Position numbers and translations under genes: made by a program
Source: Talaromyces rugulosus
Lineage: Eukaryota; Ascomycota; Eurotiomycetes; Eurotiales; Trichocomaceae
Assembly (NCBI RefSeq): GCF_013368755.1
Contig: NC_049561.1
Location: 5,084,001 to 5,148,000 of the forward strand
Direction: 5' to 3'
Length of the DNA: 64,000 bases
Notes under the pieces: model-generated
Databases searched by the model: none
Seen by the model: only the letters and a program-made list of their open reading frames with translations
Told to the model about the DNA's origin: nothing
Shown: in pieces, positions 34,653 to 49,331 of the stretch
Layout of the letters: every line of letters begins with the position of its first letter
Position numbering within the stretch: position 1 is the stretch's first letter

Positions 34653-35523
34653 GGGACAATAACAATAAATCAAAATTCGATGGTTCTGTAGGCGTTTTCT
34701 GACAATCTCGTGATATTATCTTCCAATGTTTTAATAAAGTTCAAATTTTCGAATTCAGTATAAAATATTACGTACTGAAAGGTCTGTGGATTGAATATAC
34801 TGGGAATCTTTTGTTTAGTTTGTAATATATTATCTATTCTCATCTGCTCTACTCTTTAATACCTGTCCATCTGGAGCTAGAGATAATTAGGACCTATCTA
34901 GCTAGGAAATCATTATCCTCCGTCTTCTTTGGGGTCAAAAACTCGGCTTGAAGCTGCGCTGACGGAGACATCTGCCTTCTTGCGTTGTATTTCGGGCGGA
35001 AGGCGTAGGCATCAACTCTGGGTACTTCAGAGGGCATGCGCGTGCTCGTATCTAATAGCCAACCCGATGCACTGCACGTAGGAGGGGCTGCTTTGGCCTC
35101 AACTGTCTCAAATCCACAGAGTTCTCGTTTTGTGTTCGTAGCTGGCTGATTATATGAGAATAGCAACTAGTCCGTAAACTTCTACAATAATAACTAGATA
35201 AGTACCGTGTAGGAGGAGCATTAGATGCCTATGGGCAGTGTCATTGTCCGTTCAAGCTTCTAGATACCCACTTGATTTAAATTAAGGCTCAATCACGAAG
35301 GCGAAAAGAGCCACATCAACGAAATAAACTATGGTGAATAGAAAAATAGATAATCAATCTGATATTCCACTGTATGTTAATCCCAAGTTCCCCATGATAT
35401 ATACATGTGAAGAATAATCCTCCTCCAAGTCACCACACGCAAGATAAAATTTGAAACCAGAGCTCTAAAAGGAACAGAGGAATCATCTCCATGGCCATAT
35501 AGATAATGGCGCACTTTATGACA
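34653..35523. other. Intergenic, convergent 3' region
   Basis: Between the ends of the reductase gene (plus) and the carboxylesterase gene (minus). A 90-codon minus-strand frame at 34894-35166 has mixed polar sequence without a recognisable domain, and I leave it uncalled. The rest is AT-rich. Confidence 0.45.
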
Positions 35524-37886
35524 TTATCCAGGTACCTTAGCACCCATACTCTTCCAAAAGTCACACCGATTTCCTCTTCCCCCTTCCCAGGTGTATGCAT
35601 TGACGAGACTGAAGTTCGGCTGCAATCCAGGGTCAACATACAGATTGATCGGGTAGCCAAAGGGGTCTCTTGGATCAGTTCCTGTTGTCAAGACGCCACC
35701 AGTTTGGTTTAAATTAACCTGGATCGGGTTGTCCAAACTATATGTTGGCCATGAGGCGAGGACATCAGCGGTTTCTGTCGGGACAGTAGAATTGTAGATG
35801 GTTTGAATATTGGGGTTTCCAGTTACAATGAAACTGTTTATGAATGCTTTGTTTGTTAGCGATGTGCTTGATTTTGAGAACAAAGAGTTTCCTTACAAAC
35901 AACAGAGTCACGGTATGTTTGAGCCATATTATTTGGCAATGAACCAAGATAATTAAAGTACGCAAATAAGTCATTTCCGTGCAAAGCTGAAATAATTGAA
36001 TACTGGTATTTGAAGCTTTGATGACCGTTAATGCTGAACCCTTCCGCGAGCCATTGGGCAGGGCAAGTAAATGTAATCTCAGCGTATAAATTCTGTTTAA
36101 GGTCAGACACAGATAGAAAAATGTTAAATGAGAAATGGTCATACATTAGCACGTTGTTGCTGTCCCGTTGCAAATGGACCCTCAGTGACAGCCGTCGTGG
36201 TATTGTCGATTCCGCTTGTAGCAAATCGTATCTGATTTGCTTCCTGTGTTGTTGAAATGGGATACTGCGTCAACACTTGCTGGACATCGGAATCATCAAA
36301 GAGTGGGAAGATGCCTTCGACATAGTCGATAAAATCTTGTTCGGTAGTGATGGTCTGTGGCACGAACATTTCACCTTCGTCGGCATTGTTCTAGAACCGT
36401 ATGTGAGTTTAGACATGAGCGAGATCCTAAAGAAGGGAAGAGGAATACCCCAATGAGAGCCTGCTTTCCATTGAGCAGTCCGGTTGGTAATTGTGCACTA
36501 GGACGGGTCTCCACCAAGACGCCATCTGTGACAGGCAGAAAAGCAGCTTTGCCGAACTCAGCGTTTATAGTGACAGTATAAGATGCATTTTGGAGAGTGA
36601 TAGTGTCTTGTTCAACTAGACACTTAAAAACTGACTCCGTTTCACTGGTGGGGCCGTTGAAACAACCTGCTGCTTCAGCGAAAGCATAGTAGCTTTGCGA
36701 AGGGGCGAAGTCAGAATAATTGTATTGCTGAGGAAGATATGGGCTGGCGATCATAACCTGTTCTATCAAGTCAGAAACTATTCCTTTTCGATTTTCAAGA
36801 ATTTTACAAATGGTCGAATAACTAACCCGACTGAATAAAGTATCATTTATCTGGCCTCCATAAGCCATGGATTGTAGCATGACCGCACCACCACCTAAAT
36901 ATATCAATGTCAATGCTAAAGTTTCAGGAGCAATCGTGCATCAAATAGTTAACACACCTGCAGACTCTCCAGCTAATGTGACCTGTGATGCATTCCCGCC
37001 AAATAAGCCAATATAATTTTGTACCCATTGTAGTGCTAGATATTGATCGTACAGGCCTGCATTTGGCGTTCCAAACTGGTGGACATCGTCCGAAGACAAA
37101 AAACCGAATGCCCCAAGCTTAAAAGACCCTTAGTCGAGGATATTTGCTAGTACGGATGAAATACATACACGGTACTGAATTGACACGCCGATAAATTTAT
37201 CTTTGGAACTATTGATCAAGAATGGAATGTCGTAGTGGGAAGAGCCGCTGTCGTAGCCTCCACCGTCTATGATATAATTTTAATATAAAACACAGATAAT
37301 GACTTGCTGGAATTTAAAGGACGAGAAGAAAGAAACTCACGAATCCAGACAAAAACAGGCAAGTCTGTCGCATTCGGCGTTGCCCAAACGTTCAGCGTTA
37401 GGCAGTCCTCATTTTCTCCTCCATTGGCTGAGAATGGAGGCATTCCTCTATTTTAACAGTCAATAAGAGTCAAGATTTCTAGGCTGTGGAGAGTTAATAT
37501 ACTCACCTTACACCATTTGACGACTGGGGGCAGATATACGACCATAAACTAGCATCCAGAATTGTGCCGTTACTTGTAGAATTTGGAGGAACTGGAAGCT
37601 GCCACCTCAAAGGTCCAACCGGCGCCTCCGCGTACGGAATTCTGACTTTATGGTTACCAAAGTGCTTTTAACGGCGTGAAAACCGATTAATTAGAGTCAA
37701 AACTTACCCATACCATACATTCAGCTCTGTGGATACTCCCTGGTATGTAGCGTAACCCAAGTCAACCACAAGCGGATCAGAAGTGGCTTGGCCTGGAGGG
37801 AATGGATTGGAAAACTGCTGCGCTTGTGAAAATCCAGCAAATGCGAAATGCAAATACAATAATGATACTTTTAATAGAGAAGGCAT
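35524..37886 (-). CDS. Secreted type-B carboxylesterase (cholinesterase/lipase fold)
   Basis: Ten exons. The start at 37884-37886 opens a signal peptide (VSLLYLHFAFAGFSQAQQ). The catalytic fold is complete. NVWYGIPYAEAPVGPLRWQ is joined across intron 1, and NEDCLTLNVW is present. The oxyanion HGGGYDSGSSHYD is assembled at intron 3. QYRLGAFGFLSS and TLAGESAGGGAVMLQS follow, the latter with the nucleophile Ser and split by an intron. The acid is in NADEGEMF and the His in ALHGNDLFAYF. Family members hydrolyse carboxylic esters, from feruloyl or tannin-type to lipid esters. Intron 6 (36758-36826) is 69 bases and free of stops, so an unspliced message would stay in frame. The C-terminus reads RCDFWKSMGAKVPG. 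Confidence 0.9.
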
Positions 37887-39634
37887 CTTGACTGGCTGAC
37901 TCAGCTACAAAAGCACGGCCAGAACGACTAACAGACAACGAGAGCAAGAAATGCCATGGTGATGTTTTAATAAATAGAAAAACTCTAAACCAGAGTCCCT
38001 GGGTTTATCATCGTTTACATGTAGAGGCGTCAAAAAATGTAACGCTGACCATTGACATTACCCCCAAACTAAAATGCGAAATCTACCCCTTTGCTAAATT
38101 CGTGGCCAACGTTCGAGCGACATAAAGCTTATTTACTCAATATAAGCGTGTGTATCTAACCTTTTACAACTCCTGGAATGTGGATTCTCGTTTTAGAAGA
38201 ATACCTCTCTATACAGTTTTGCAGATATTAATGGTTGTTCTTCCAAGTATTCCGAATGTACTATCAGGATTCAGAATATGGTTTATCCAGGTTGAAGTCT
38301 CTCTGGTCATGTAGGGAAAATGCCAAAAGGAGGAATACAGCTTGTCTTCTACAGTCACTCCAGTTAAAATTTACACTTGGGTAACCTAAACCAATGCTTT
38401 AAGCGGCATTCGGTTTTCGGGCTGGTTGTCTCCGGTAATATTTGGGGGTGATGAATACTTGACCCACTTAGGATGGTTCTTGCAAAACCCTGTTCCGATA
38501 AGGCGTCAACTGAATTGGCGCTAGCTCGATTAGGAAGCAAGAGCGAACCCACAAACCAGACATCTTCTTCATTCTTCAACCTGCAGGGCCTATTTTAGTG
38601 GAGATATACTTGTCTTCTTCTTCTATGGGAAATATTTGATGTCGATTGGTGATTCGTTCAGAAATTCGCCGACATGGCGAAAAATTCCCTGCATCGGTTT
38701 TCAGGTAACATAATTCATTGTAGTGGGCTGATTGTACTCCATATTTATGTCTCACACGCATGATCCTCCCTAAAATGCAACTTGTTAAAATAATTATCCT
38801 TGCCAAAGCTACATCCTTACCCTGTCGGCCAAACTCATGACGGTCTACCAGTCGATTTGAGCTTGACTGTGTCTTTCTACGGGTCATCAGACCTTAACCT
38901 TTTGTAACCTTCATCTTTCGTGCCGCAGAAACTAACGGTTACCACTTTTCAGTCTCGCTCATGTGTTGAATTGGAGCGCGCGTTACTTTTTTAGGGCAAT
39001 GAGCAAGCGATGAACTCGGATGCATGCCAAATAAGTAATCAACGTGGCCTGGCCATAGGCCCCGAGCGATCTCGTGCAATAACAATATATCGAAAAAATA
39101 TTATAGAAAGTCTTTAGTAGATAGTAAAATATAACTTTTCAAAGCTATTATTTACTAATTATTAGTATGTAATACGATATTATAAAAATAGTAGTGATGA
39201 CCGAGCAGAGGTAGCTACACATCTCTTTCAAATGTTTACGTATATGCTACATATCAATTATAGGAACATTGAAGCAATTTGGCCCACAGCATGCCGCATG
39301 TACGTACATATATATTAACCATAGAGAGACATGGAGCATTGAAAAGATTTATTCGAAAATTAGAAGAACAGTTAACTTAATTCAAAGTCCTGTTTTCTGG
39401 GCATGTGTTAATTCGACCCTTACTTAATTATTCAATAAATCAATTTTTATACATTGACTTCTTGTAATAATTTCTGATCTTAGCCTTTTGTAGTTACTAC
39501 AAAGCGCTTATTAATCAAGGAGGGGCACCTCAGCCAATCGGACTAGAGCACCATCAACCACCGCCAGAATATAATTCTCCCCTCTCAATCGACTTTATGT
39601 ATAATATCCAGAATAGCGGTCGTGTGAATTTGTG
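37887..39634. other. Divergent intergenic region before the transcription factor gene
   Basis: About 1.7 kb between the carboxylesterase (minus) and the Zn2Cys6 factor (plus). AT-rich around 39.1-39.5 kb. No supportable gene. Promoters of both flanking genes must lie here, so autoregulation of the pair is possible. Confidence 0.45.
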
Positions 39635-40988
39635 ATGCCCGCCGAGTCCAAGTCGGTCCGTAAAGAGAAACGGAAATACCATCACAAATCACGCAATGGC
39701 TGCAGCCAATGCAAGCAGCGCCACATCAAGGTTCAAATTGCTCCCGGTCCCTTGAGGACAACAAACTTCAATGTTGAATGTATGAATGTGGTTTGCTGAC
39801 TCTTGTTTGCAGTGCGATGAGGGCAAACCTCGTTGCGATAACTGTATTCAGGCAAACCGCGCCTGCAGCTTCATGGGCATGAAACCAGATTTGCCGCCTC
39901 CAGACAGTCAAAGTCACACACCGTCCGTGATATCAACATCTATGACACCGACCGTACCATGGTTAAACTTTTCCAGGTTCGGCCAAACATCAGAGTTTAG
40001 TCTGGTGGATCTGGCAATGCTTCACAACTTCACCACGCAGACGAATCGCACGCTAGCCTCGCATCCAGAAATTCAGAATCTCTGGGCCACCTCGATGGTT
40101 CAAATCGGATTTGACCACCGTTTTTTGCTGCATGGTCTGCTTTCCCTGTCGGCATTGCAGGCTGCTTATACCGAGTCCGAAGATTCCCGGCAGCTAATCG
40201 ATTATGCATCGCAACACCAGGCTATTTCGCTGAGCCTATATCAGCTTGCAATCGCAAACCCCACCGAGGATCAGTATGATGCTGTTTTTGCACTGTCGAT
40301 AGTGATTCTTATTCTAGCACTCGCCACCACCGGTGATGAATACGGAGAGGCCGGTATGTTTGATTGCAAGTGGATTCGCCTAACCCGGGGAATCCGCGAT
40401 GTGAATGGCAGCAGCTTTGAAAATATACGGAAGGGCCCGTTGGCGCTTCTTATGTACGAAGACGAATTCAAAAACGCAACATCTAAACAGATCCAGTCTA
40501 TTACATCAGAGAAAGTTCAGGAATGCCTACCAGATGAATTGAAGCGCCTAGAACGATTATGGTGCGGCGAAGAATCGCTCCCGGACCTGAACGAAAGTGA
40601 ACGGGACACATACAACGAGGTATATATGTGCCTCAGACACACTTACTCGGCCATTTTGACGCAAGACGAGGAATTGATGTCCAATGAAAATAGTCCATCC
40701 GGAATCAAGCGTGCGTACACACGAGATCGGCTCATCGCCGAGGTCTTCTTCTGGATTTTCAACGTGCCAACCCGCTATATAGAGCTGTTAGAAGAACAGA
40801 ACCCGATAGCCCTTATATTGTTCGCTCACTACGCTTCTCTCTTTGGAGAGGTGTGTCAGGGGTGGTTTTCCGATCGCAGTGCACGTGCCATGGTGACGAG
40901 TATATGGAATGTTTTGGACGAGAAATCGCGCAAATGGATTGAGGGTCCTATGGAAGTATTACGGCGCAATCAAAAAGAGCATACGTGA
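39635..40988 (+). CDS. Zn2Cys6 binuclear-cluster transcription factor
   Basis: Two exons (39635-39730 and 39813-40988) total 1272 bases and 423 residues. The ATG at 39635 starts a basic N-terminus, and the intron falls inside the zinc cluster: NGCSQCKQRHIK joins CDEGKPRCDNCIQANRACSF. The six Cys are 23, 26, 33, 40, 43 and 50, with the C-x2-C-x6-C-x6-C-x2-C-x6-C spacing. The rest is a fungal-specific regulatory region: LVDLAMLHNFTTQT and FDHRFLLHGLLSLSALQAAY, as in the C6 factors of the Upc2/sterol-regulator-like group with the DUF3468-type domain. This is a DNA-binding activator or repressor and the only regulator gene seen in the window, so it is the natural candidate to control neighbouring esterase and monooxygenase genes (inference). 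Confidence 0.93.
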
Positions 40989-41256
40989 TTTTCGTTGCCT
41001 TGCTGGCCTTCGACCTTAGAAATTCGAGCCATCACCCTACTAACGGAAGTTCTCACGATTTTCAACGACAAGCGACTGAATGTATAATATGAGTTCGGGG
41101 TAAAGTTTTAATTCATGTAGAAAAGATTCCAAAAAATAAAGTATTCTATGATCATGACTGCCACTTAAAAATTCTAAAACAAGTCTGTATTTATTTGAAA
41201 TCCCAGAAGCTCGAGATCAAAGAGTCAACATGTTAAAAACAGACCGAGATTTAGGC

Positions 41257-41860
41257 CTAATAGTTCTGCTCCTCCGCCGTGCATGGCCCATCGTGCAACA
41301 AGACATGCGGGGGCACCTTGCCGTCCGCAAGAGGCAGTTCCAGCGCCGTCGTCACTTCGTTGGTTGGATACACGGTGAAATGACCATCGGCACTCACATC
41401 TGCAGTGTCGAGAGCCAAAATGCCTCCGTGTTTACCGCCAACAACAAAGGCCTCATCTGAGGAATGCGGGAGCGTGATGTGTGCCACCCCGGAGAGAAAG
41501 AAGACCCATCTGAAGATTTCATGAGCATGACTATCCCAGGAAGGTGGCAAGGAAAGATAGAATTACGTACTGTGCTGCTGGTGCATTATGCTTTCCACCA
41601 TCGAATTGAGCGGGGAGGACGGACAAGGTCGCGTTTGCAGTCGAGTCCAAAATGCCAATGTTGGCGATTGCTGCCCCGGAAGTACCGGGTTCGGTGGACG
41701 TGCTGAAACCTGATGATAGAGACCAGCACTGAAGAACAGACGCATTGTTGGACGCGGTCAGGGTTGTGACATTGAGAGATGATGGCGGCGTGTACTGCGC
41801 TGTAGCTGTAGCCAAGTGGGCAAGGCTTGCCAGGGATAGCAGCAAGGCGAAATTGGTCAT
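41257..41860 (-). CDS. Small secreted conserved fungal protein, probable cupin-like fold
   Basis: Two exons (41571-41860, 41257-41509) give 543 bases and 180 residues. The signal peptide is ALLLSLASLAHLATATAQ. The mature part starts in a Ser/Thr/Asn-rich segment, then FDGGKHNAPAAQ joins WVFFLSGVAHITLPHSSDE across the intron. GGKHGGILALDTADVSADGH and PPHVLLHDGPC follow. The predicted short beta strands and the His-bearing segment suggest a cupin-like barrel, as in many small secreted fungal proteins, but no enzyme motif is decisive. Two Cys only. Function unknown. It is one of several secreted products in this region. Confidence 0.8.
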
Positions 41861-42151
41861 TTTGAAAGTAATTGCTGTATTTTATGGGATAGATACGGTG
41901 TGTTCTATTGCATCAGATACCACGGATTCGGGGTAATACGGGAAGAAGACAACTAGCCCGGCTGTTTACAGGGAGACATCTCCAGCGACGCGCTAAGGCG
42001 CTTTGGATATTGGGGGTGGTGGTGATCCGTCCAATAGTTTAATAACGCTAATCTTAATGCTTATTTTATGTACAAATCAAGAAAATTAAGTGGGTTTGCA
42101 AAAAGTCTATTCTATCCAGCAGAGATTAGTCTGTTGATCTTAGTTTCATAT

Positions 42152-42984
42152 TTACATAGAGATTGTGGCCTCTGCAACCTGATGGATCACATCCGCAACA
42201 GCTTCCGGCTGGCTTAACATGGCAAAATGGCCTGCGTCTATTGAATAAGTGCGCACAACCCCTTCCCCAGGGATCTTTGCCATCATCTGCTGGGCGATAA
42301 GCGGGAAACCTGCGTCTTTCGTGCAGAATAGGTAGCTAGTTGGCACGTCGCGGTAGGCCTCATACGTGAGAGGGGTGTGGACACAGGGTGCAGCCTGGTA
42401 CACAATCGCGGCCAGATGTTTTTCGGCAGTTTCGTCATCAAGGTCGTTATAGAACTTCTCCCTTGGGTTTTTGGGATACATTTTGTCGCCCTGGAAGTAC
42501 AACGTTAGTAACTAGTGTTCTGTTTTTGCGGCTTAGGTTTCCTTTGCAGTTCCACCACAAGAGGGCATACATCAAGCTCCATGAACGAATCCAATCCACC
42601 AGGAAGAGCCGATGCAACGCTTAGGCCAGCTGGGAGCAGCAAGGCTGATTCATAGAGGAGGCCGACCACGCCACCTTTTTTGTCTTGGGCAGCCAGATCT
42701 TTACGGGCGAAGCCCTTGACGCTCTCTGTTCCTGGGAGGCCGCTATACGAATGCATGACGAGAACTATGTTCTTGCCCTGCGCAACAAGAGGCTTTAAAT
42801 AATTGTCCTGGATGTGTTTGGCATCGTCTGTTGCAGTACTCGACGTTGGCCCACCAGCTGAAGGCAGAGTGATGGTCTCCGCCACATGTCCGCGAGCCCG
42901 AAGTAAGCTTGCGACTGGCTCAAAGGTAGGGCCTTGATGCCAACTCCCTGGGATAAGAAGAATGGTAGGGCTTTCGGTTGCCAT
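42152..42984 (-). CDS. Alpha/beta hydrolase, methylesterase/hydroxynitrile-lyase-like
   Basis: Two exons (42571-42984, 42152-42490) total 753 bases and 250 residues. The start runs straight into TILLIPGSWHQGPTFEPVAS, the oxyanion region of small plant-type esterases. The nucleophile elbow is VLVMHSYSGLPG with Ser in HSYSG. SYLFCTKDAGFPL carries the likely Asp, and SIDAGHFAMLSQPEAVADV the catalytic His. Length and motifs fit the salicylate/jasmonate methylesterase and hydroxynitrile lyase group, common in fungi as esterases of small molecules. No signal peptide, so intracellular. An intracellular ester hydrolase about 4 kb from a Baeyer-Villiger-type monooxygenase gene is suggestive, since those enzymes make esters and lactones. 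Confidence 0.88.
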
Positions 42985-44009
42985 GATAGAGTTATAAAGA
43001 TGTCAACTGGTGAGAGGAATATTGGGATGGTGATTAGAAAAACGAATTGTTTGGCTTATCGAGGGGTACGTGTCAGGCGGGGCGAGGATACAACCAATGA
43101 GAACACAAGCATTTTGTTATTCCAACATAGTATTAGTGGCATTTATTGTTGGATTTTGGATTTATTTGTATATCCATTAAGGAAAAGTATGAGTAAGGGC
43201 TACAGATGATCACGCGGATAGTATTGTTTGGGCGAACGAGGTAGGCGTAGGTGGATCTTCGAGATTTTTAATGTATCTTTCCTCCTCTCTTTTCTTGTTC
43301 TTTATTCTCGTATCATACTAAAGCTTGTAATAATAATAGGAGTAATAATAGATAATTTAAATAATATTATTAAAATATATGTTAGCTGAAACTAGCCAGT
43401 TAATATTTCAATTAATATTAAATATAACCTAGATAAGTGTCATGGCCGGCTATATGCAAGCCTCATGAGACTGTGTAGGCTGAGCAGGCTATATAGGACA
43501 AATAAGTATGGCGCTGACCAAGAAAGTGTTAGTGCTCGCGGAGCGACAGTTTGACATGTTTGGCATGTTTGTTAGGCCCAGAAGAACTATCTCGTTGGGG
43601 AGTTCGAGCCAATCGAGCTTCGTCTCCTGCCCACCTGAGAGATAGCTAGTTTCATTACGCAGATGTGCAAACTGGTATTGATTGTCAGTCATCCGAGATA
43701 GACATTGTACATGTAGTTGTACGGACCAGTGATATATACCCGTATTCAGATATCAAAACGAGCTGGAGACTTGGTCTATTCTTGTTTACTGCTTTAACAG
43801 GGATGACATCAAGATTGCTTAAACATATTTCCAAGCTATGGATTCTTCAAAACAACCTGACCTGACATCTGGAGTATATTTCTACTTCAAAATTTCCAAA
43901 ATCAATCCCTTTTGTGACGTCTGGATGGATCAACGAAAAGAGGAGTTTGTGGCAAGAAATTTCCTGTGATCGAGCCATCCAGGGAGTGGTACTTGCTAAT
44001 TGCTCGGAG
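42985..44009. other. Intergenic region, upstream of the hydrolase and before the ALDH relic
   Basis: About 1 kb. AT-rich around 43.3-43.45 kb. The right half probably includes badly decayed 5' parts of the aldehyde dehydrogenase relic, but I cannot align them by eye. No intact gene. Confidence 0.4.
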
Positions 44010-44359
44010 TTATTTAGGGGGGGTGTTATCGATGCTATTAACAGCTCCAAAACTGGAAGTTTCGCACGAGACCTTTGGTTCCCTGGAGGCCATCTTCACT
44101 TTCGACAGCGATGAAAAGGCATTAGAGCTTTCAAACGTAGCCAAGTACGGTCTAGATGGGTGCTTCTTTAGTAACAATGTTGGACGCGTGATGCGAGTGA
44201 CAAGGAAGCTCCAGTATGGTATGGTTGGCGTCAACACAGGCCGAGGCACCTTTAAGTAGGATTAAAGAGAGTGAATTGGGCAGAGAAGGAAGCAAGTACG
44301 TCTTGCACGAGTATCAAAACATTCAATGCGTGACAATCGGCAATCTGAAGGCTAGTTAG
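44010..44359 (+). pseudogene. Aldehyde dehydrogenase relic (succinate-semialdehyde dehydrogenase-like C-terminus)
   Basis: One frame reads VLSMLLTAPKLEVSHETFGS and LEAIFTFDSDEKALELSN, then KYGLDGCFFSNNVGRVMRV and QYGMVGVNTG. This is the region after the catalytic Cys in ALDH enzymes (normally EETFGP, LAGYFF, VGMVGVNTG). The frame then stops (TAG near 44248) while another frame continues APLSRIKESELGREGSKYV and HEYQNIQCVTIG, the conserved ALDH C-terminus (KESGFGREGS). A few codons are missing between the two. The first two thirds of the protein, including the catalytic Cys, are absent. It is a truncated, frameshifted remnant of an NAD(P)-dependent semialdehyde dehydrogenase. Confidence 0.85.
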
Positions 44360-44728
44360 AATGAGAATTGCATAATTTTTAATATATTTGGTATTTTATA
44401 AAGGCGGAATTATTAAGATGTGCGCACCTTTTGCCACAAACACGGAATGCACCAAATTTCGACTCGAAGGCGACCATTATACCGAGACCTAGACCGAGGT
44501 GTAACTTAACGCAAATTTTCCTTCTTGTCTGATACATGTAGTAATGTTTCCGCAATAAGAGATTTTTCATGATTTCAAAGCACGGAGACATTGGGGTAAC
44601 TAGCCGAATGGTTCATCCGGTTTCCCCACGGACGCCCCTCACTTGACATATTTATAGGATACAGCTTCTCAACATCAAACGGTTACTATTCTTAATATCT
44701 ATCTAAGCGTACCTTCAGGTGACTCATA
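44360..44728. other. Short intergenic region, promoter of the SDR gene
   Basis: About 370 bases. A TATTTATA tract at about 44648-44655 lies roughly 75 bases before the ATG at 44729 and may act as TATA element. Nothing else seen. Confidence 0.4.
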
Positions 44729-45757
44729 ATGGGGTTTTCTGTGTTCCTAATTGGACCTGGCTTTATTGGTGGGGAAGTTCTCGACCTTATCCTCAGTGAG
44801 AACAAGCATACTATTACCACGCTGGTTCGTGGAGAATCGGCCGTCGCCGATTTCGAAAAGCTGGGCGTTAAAGCTGTTATTGGAACACTCGATGATTCCC
44901 AAATCATTACAAACCAGGTCGCCGTTAGTGACGTTGTATTCCACACGGCGACTGCAGACCACTTGCCATCGGTCCAAGCGGTCATCGATGGCGTCAAACA
45001 GCGAGAGAAGAAAGGACTGCAAACAATCTACATCCATACAAGTGGTGCCAGTCTACTAGGCGACAACTCAGAAGGCAACTATAAGAGTGACACTGTGTTT
45101 GATGACGAAAACCCCGCTCAAATCGACGCTCTCCCTGACTCTGCACCTCATCGTTTGATTGACCTGGCTATTGTGCGCGCACGAAAGGAGCTAGCCGGTC
45201 ATTCCAAGATGTCCATCATGATCCCCCCTCTTATCTATGGTGTCAGTAGCCGAGAAAAGCGTTTGTCGATTCAACTGCCTACCATAACCCGTTATTCTCT
45301 CAAGCACGGGTACGCGGGTCAAGTCGGTAAGGGTTTGTCGGTCTGGAGCCACGTCCACGTCAAGGATCTCGCGCGAGCGTACGTGATACTGCTGCACTGG
45401 ATGGAGCGTACATCCACAGCCGAGGTTTTGCAAAACCCTTATTTCTTCTGTGAGAATGGTCAGGAGCTCTCGTGGGGCGAATGCTCGGCTGAAATTGGAC
45501 GTATTCTACAGAAAGCAGGGTGCTTTGATGAATCTGAACCCAAGACTATTCCCAGTTCTAAATTCGATGATATTTTTGGGGATTACACGCCAGTCGTGGC
45601 CGGGTCAAACTCCAGGAACCGTGCCAACAGACTCCGGAAATTGGGCTGGGCACCCTCGGAGAAGGGAACATTTGCTTCATTGGCTGAAGATGAGATCCCT
45701 TTAATTTTGAAGGAAGATCGGGTGTTTGGTGGTTATTCCAAGCCCGTCGCTTCGTGA
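44729..45757 (+). CDS. Extended SDR (NAD-dependent epimerase/dehydratase-like reductase)
   Basis: Intronless, 342 residues. The N-terminal motif FLIGPGFIGGEVLDLIL is the GxGxxG form of extended SDRs, followed by TTLVRGE. TLDDSQII is the usual Asp that contacts adenine, and VVFHTATADHLPS ends strand 4. The active-site Ser is probably in YIHTSGASLLGD. The classical YxxxK is not obvious: the region after DLAIVRARKELAG carries no clear Tyr-x3-Lys, so the catalytic pair may be altered, as in NmrA-like or atypical SDRs. KMSIMIPPLIYGVSS and SHVHVKDLARAYVILL are typical conserved blocks. Possible roles are reduction of small aldehydes or ketones, or redox sensing. It is convergent with the Baeyer-Villiger-type gene. 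Confidence 0.85.
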   Translation: MGFSVFLIGPGFIGGEVLDLILSENKHTITTLVRGESAVADFEKLGVKAVIGTLDDSQIITNQVAVSDVVFHTATADHLPSVQAVIDGVKQREKKGLQTIYIHTSGASLLGDNSEGNYKSDTVFDDENPAQIDALPDSAPHRLIDLAIVRARKELAGHSKMSIMIPPLIYGVSSREKRLSIQLPTITRYSLKHGYAGQVGKGLSVWSHVHVKDLARAYVILLHWMERTSTAEVLQNPYFFCENGQELSWGECSAEIGRILQKAGCFDESEPKTIPSSKFDDIFGDYTPVVAGSNSRNRANRLRKLGWAPSEKGTFASLAEDEIPLILKEDRVFGGYSKPVAS

Positions 45758-46753
45758 TGAGAGCAGTTTATTTTCGCATGTCTTGTTCACAATGAGCTAT
45801 TGCTATATCTTGGCCAGATCCAATAATATTGTCCAACTAAACATTATATTTTTCTCTCGGCTCTAGTGTTTCCTGTGACCATGACATTACTGGTTCTAAC
45901 AGCAATGTATGGTAAATAACTAGAGAATGTGTTGGGGAGACTGAATTGAACAGTTGCGTTAGAAGTTGGTTTTCAGGTCTCTAATGATAGTGTTACAACA
46001 GCGTATTCCAGTGACCCTATTATGTAAGGCAGGCTGAGTATCTTACCCACTTGGCAAGAACACGGTGACATCTCTTGATGTTTGAAAATCATCATGTTGA
46101 TGAGCGTCTTGAATAGCGGCGCTTGTTTATAGCCGCGGGTCTATGCCATGCCGGCCAATGTACTGTTCACTGTACGCGTGTAATACCCGACACCCATTGG
46201 GAACATTGATCTTAGGTCTCCCATGCTACTGATGATTTTTCATTTCAGATGTAGACTCCCTGCTCCACTTTTTGACAAAGCACATGCCCGGGCCAATTTG
46301 GTCGTTAAATATAGATGTTTGCAGGTATCACCACTCAGGGCCACATAGCCGTGGCAACATGGGATCTACTAGACCAAGCGTACCACCACCCATAAGCACC
46401 TTATCAACATTGGATTTATGCGCTATTTGATTTAGTTTACATAAAACTATGGGAATAATTTTGCGATCATAGGACACCTAGAAATTGCATACGCAATATT
46501 GAAGTACAGCTAGTCGATGGATCCGAACAGATCGAGTCGCATGTATGTCATAACGAGAAAACTGCACTCATCACTACATGTATTATTGAAGTTAGAAGGT
46601 CCAAGGGTGGCAGTATTAGAAGCCATATGTATGACAATCAGAATATGCACAAAGCAACGGAAGTTCGAACTGCACTAGTTGACAGTCCCAAGGTTTGGTC
46701 ATGAGCAAACAGACTCCTAACACACCGAAAATATGGATGGTGAAGCTCGCATG
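45758..46753. other. Convergent intergenic region
   Basis: About 1 kb between the 3' ends of the SDR gene and the flavin monooxygenase gene. It is longer than the two 3' UTRs should need. No gene or repeat is supportable. Confidence 0.45.

Positions 46754-49331
<2,578 letters not shown>

Noticed and set aside
34894..35166. 90-codon minus-strand frame between the reductase and esterase genes
   Set aside because: No recognisable domain, no supporting splice sites and no signal peptide.
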